Part shown: positions 6,467 through 6,695 of the stretch, piece by piece
Layout: the number at the start of each line of letters is the position of its first letter
Numbering within the stretch: the stretch's first letter is position 1
Assembly: GCA_902478765.1 (NCBI GenBank)
Contig: CABSMN010000065.1
Coordinates: 1 to 6,695, forward strand
Reading direction: 5' to 3'
Length of the DNA: 6,695 nucleotides
DNA from: an uncultured Collinsella sp.
Lineage (GTDB): Bacteria; Actinomycetota; Coriobacteriia; Coriobacteriales; Coriobacteriaceae
Notes under the pieces: model-generated
Told to the model about the DNA's origin: nothing
The model's database searches: none
The model's input: the letters and a program-made list of their open reading frames with translations, nothing else
Translations under genes and position numbers: made by a program

Positions 6467-6662
6467 TCTGAATTAAATGACATGTCGCCCGAACCGACCT
6501 CAAAACGATACGTAGCAGACTTATCGCCGTTATCGAATTCAAGATTCAAAATGGTCTCGCCGTCGTAGCCAAGCGGAAGGAAATCGCTCTCGAAGTCGCC
6601 GCTGCCCAAGGTAAGGCTCGCCTTAAAGCCCGTCGAGTTCGGAACCATCATCTCCACATCGC
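6463..6662 (-). CDS. DUF4097-like beta-strand-repeat protein, C-terminal fragment
   Basis: Only the last 66 or so genuine codons are present; the frame stays open into the primer-derived end of the contig, so the start is unknown. Three GSGD-type turns recur at 16-35-residue spacing (GDVEMMVP, GSGDFESDF, GSGDMSFNSE), with alternating polar and hydrophobic residues and no Cys in the genuine part. This is the pattern of the DUF4097 family, which folds as a right-handed beta-solenoid or adhesin-like repeat, often behind an N-terminal membrane segment. The first GSG is partly supplied by the primer sequence. A GTG at 6672 is not a credible start: it lies inside the primer. No catalytic residues are evident. 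The function is unknown; a structural or envelope-stress-linked role is typical of relatives. Upstream neighbours are lost. Confidence 0.7.
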
Positions 6663-6695
6663 CCGAGCCCACGAGACACTCGCTAATCTCGTATG
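6663..6695 (-). other. Nextera i7 PCR primer end (assembly contamination)
   Basis: Read on the minus strand, these 33 bases are the last ten bases of P7 (CATACGAGAT, 6695-6686), an 8-nt i7 index TAGCGAGT (6685-6678; from memory Nextera XT v2 N716) and GTCTCGTGGGCTCGG (6677-6663), which is exactly the 3' end of the i7 indexing primer. The mosaic-end part of the adapter is absent and genome follows at once, so the primer most likely misprimed on a GSGD-coding repeat. Residues translated from it (YEISECLVGS) are not real. Confidence 0.94.

Noticed and set aside
5249..6568. Plus-strand open frame (439 codons) opposite elp3
   Set aside because: It overlaps elp3 almost completely and runs through the terminator hairpin; composition is Arg/His/Leu-rich shadow sequence with no domain.
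6463..6672. Complete 69-residue protein starting at GTG 6672
   Set aside because: The GTG lies within the index primer sequence; the genuine frame is an open, 5'-truncated fragment.

Overview
The window reads as a small contig from a high-GC (roughly 60%) Gram-positive genome. The GTG start, the stand-alone bacterial Elp3 and the general character of the genes suggest a gut actinobacterium of the Coriobacteriia, perhaps Collinsella. That assignment is an impression from gene content and style, not a search result. Both ends of the contig are sequencing-library oligonucleotide, not genome. Positions 1-48 are a P7 tail, an i7 index and a complete Nextera read-2 adapter. Positions 6663-6695, read on the minus strand, are a P7 tail, a different i7 index and the 15-nt 3' end of the i7 PCR primer. 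Real genomic DNA therefore runs from about 49 to about 6662, and gene starts inside the terminal pieces are artefacts.

Left half, plus strand (49-3551). First comes the C-terminal three quarters of a P-loop ATPase of the DUF2791/BrxD type (Walker B present, Walker A lost with the 5' end). After a 116-nt gap comes a complete 814-residue Lhr-like superfamily II helicase with all the usual motifs. This ATPase-helicase pair is known from BREX-type phage defence and from TerB-N/TerB-C (Ter-linked) islands. It is the best candidate here for part of a defence or DNA-processing system; its upstream partners are outside the window. The gap holds an imperfect palindrome just after the ATPase stop codon and a strong ribosome binding site that fixes the helicase start at GTG 1107.

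Right half, minus strand (6662-3578). From the right edge: the C-terminal end of a DUF4097-like beta-strand-repeat protein with recurring GSGD motifs; a perfect 13-bp hairpin; elp3, encoding the radical SAM/GNAT enzyme that modifies wobble uridine in tRNA; and, directly abutting it, a membrane-anchored spermidine-synthase-like protein. The last two form a tight operon with translational coupling. elp3 has a -10-like hexamer placed exactly where a leaderless transcript would need it. The two halves converge, with only 26 nt between the helicase and the spermidine-synthase-like stop codons, and no functional link between them is evident.

No tRNA, rRNA, CRISPR array, insertion sequence or origin was seen. 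The only gene-free stretches (991-1106, 3552-3577, 6365-6462) are short and are described in the entries.
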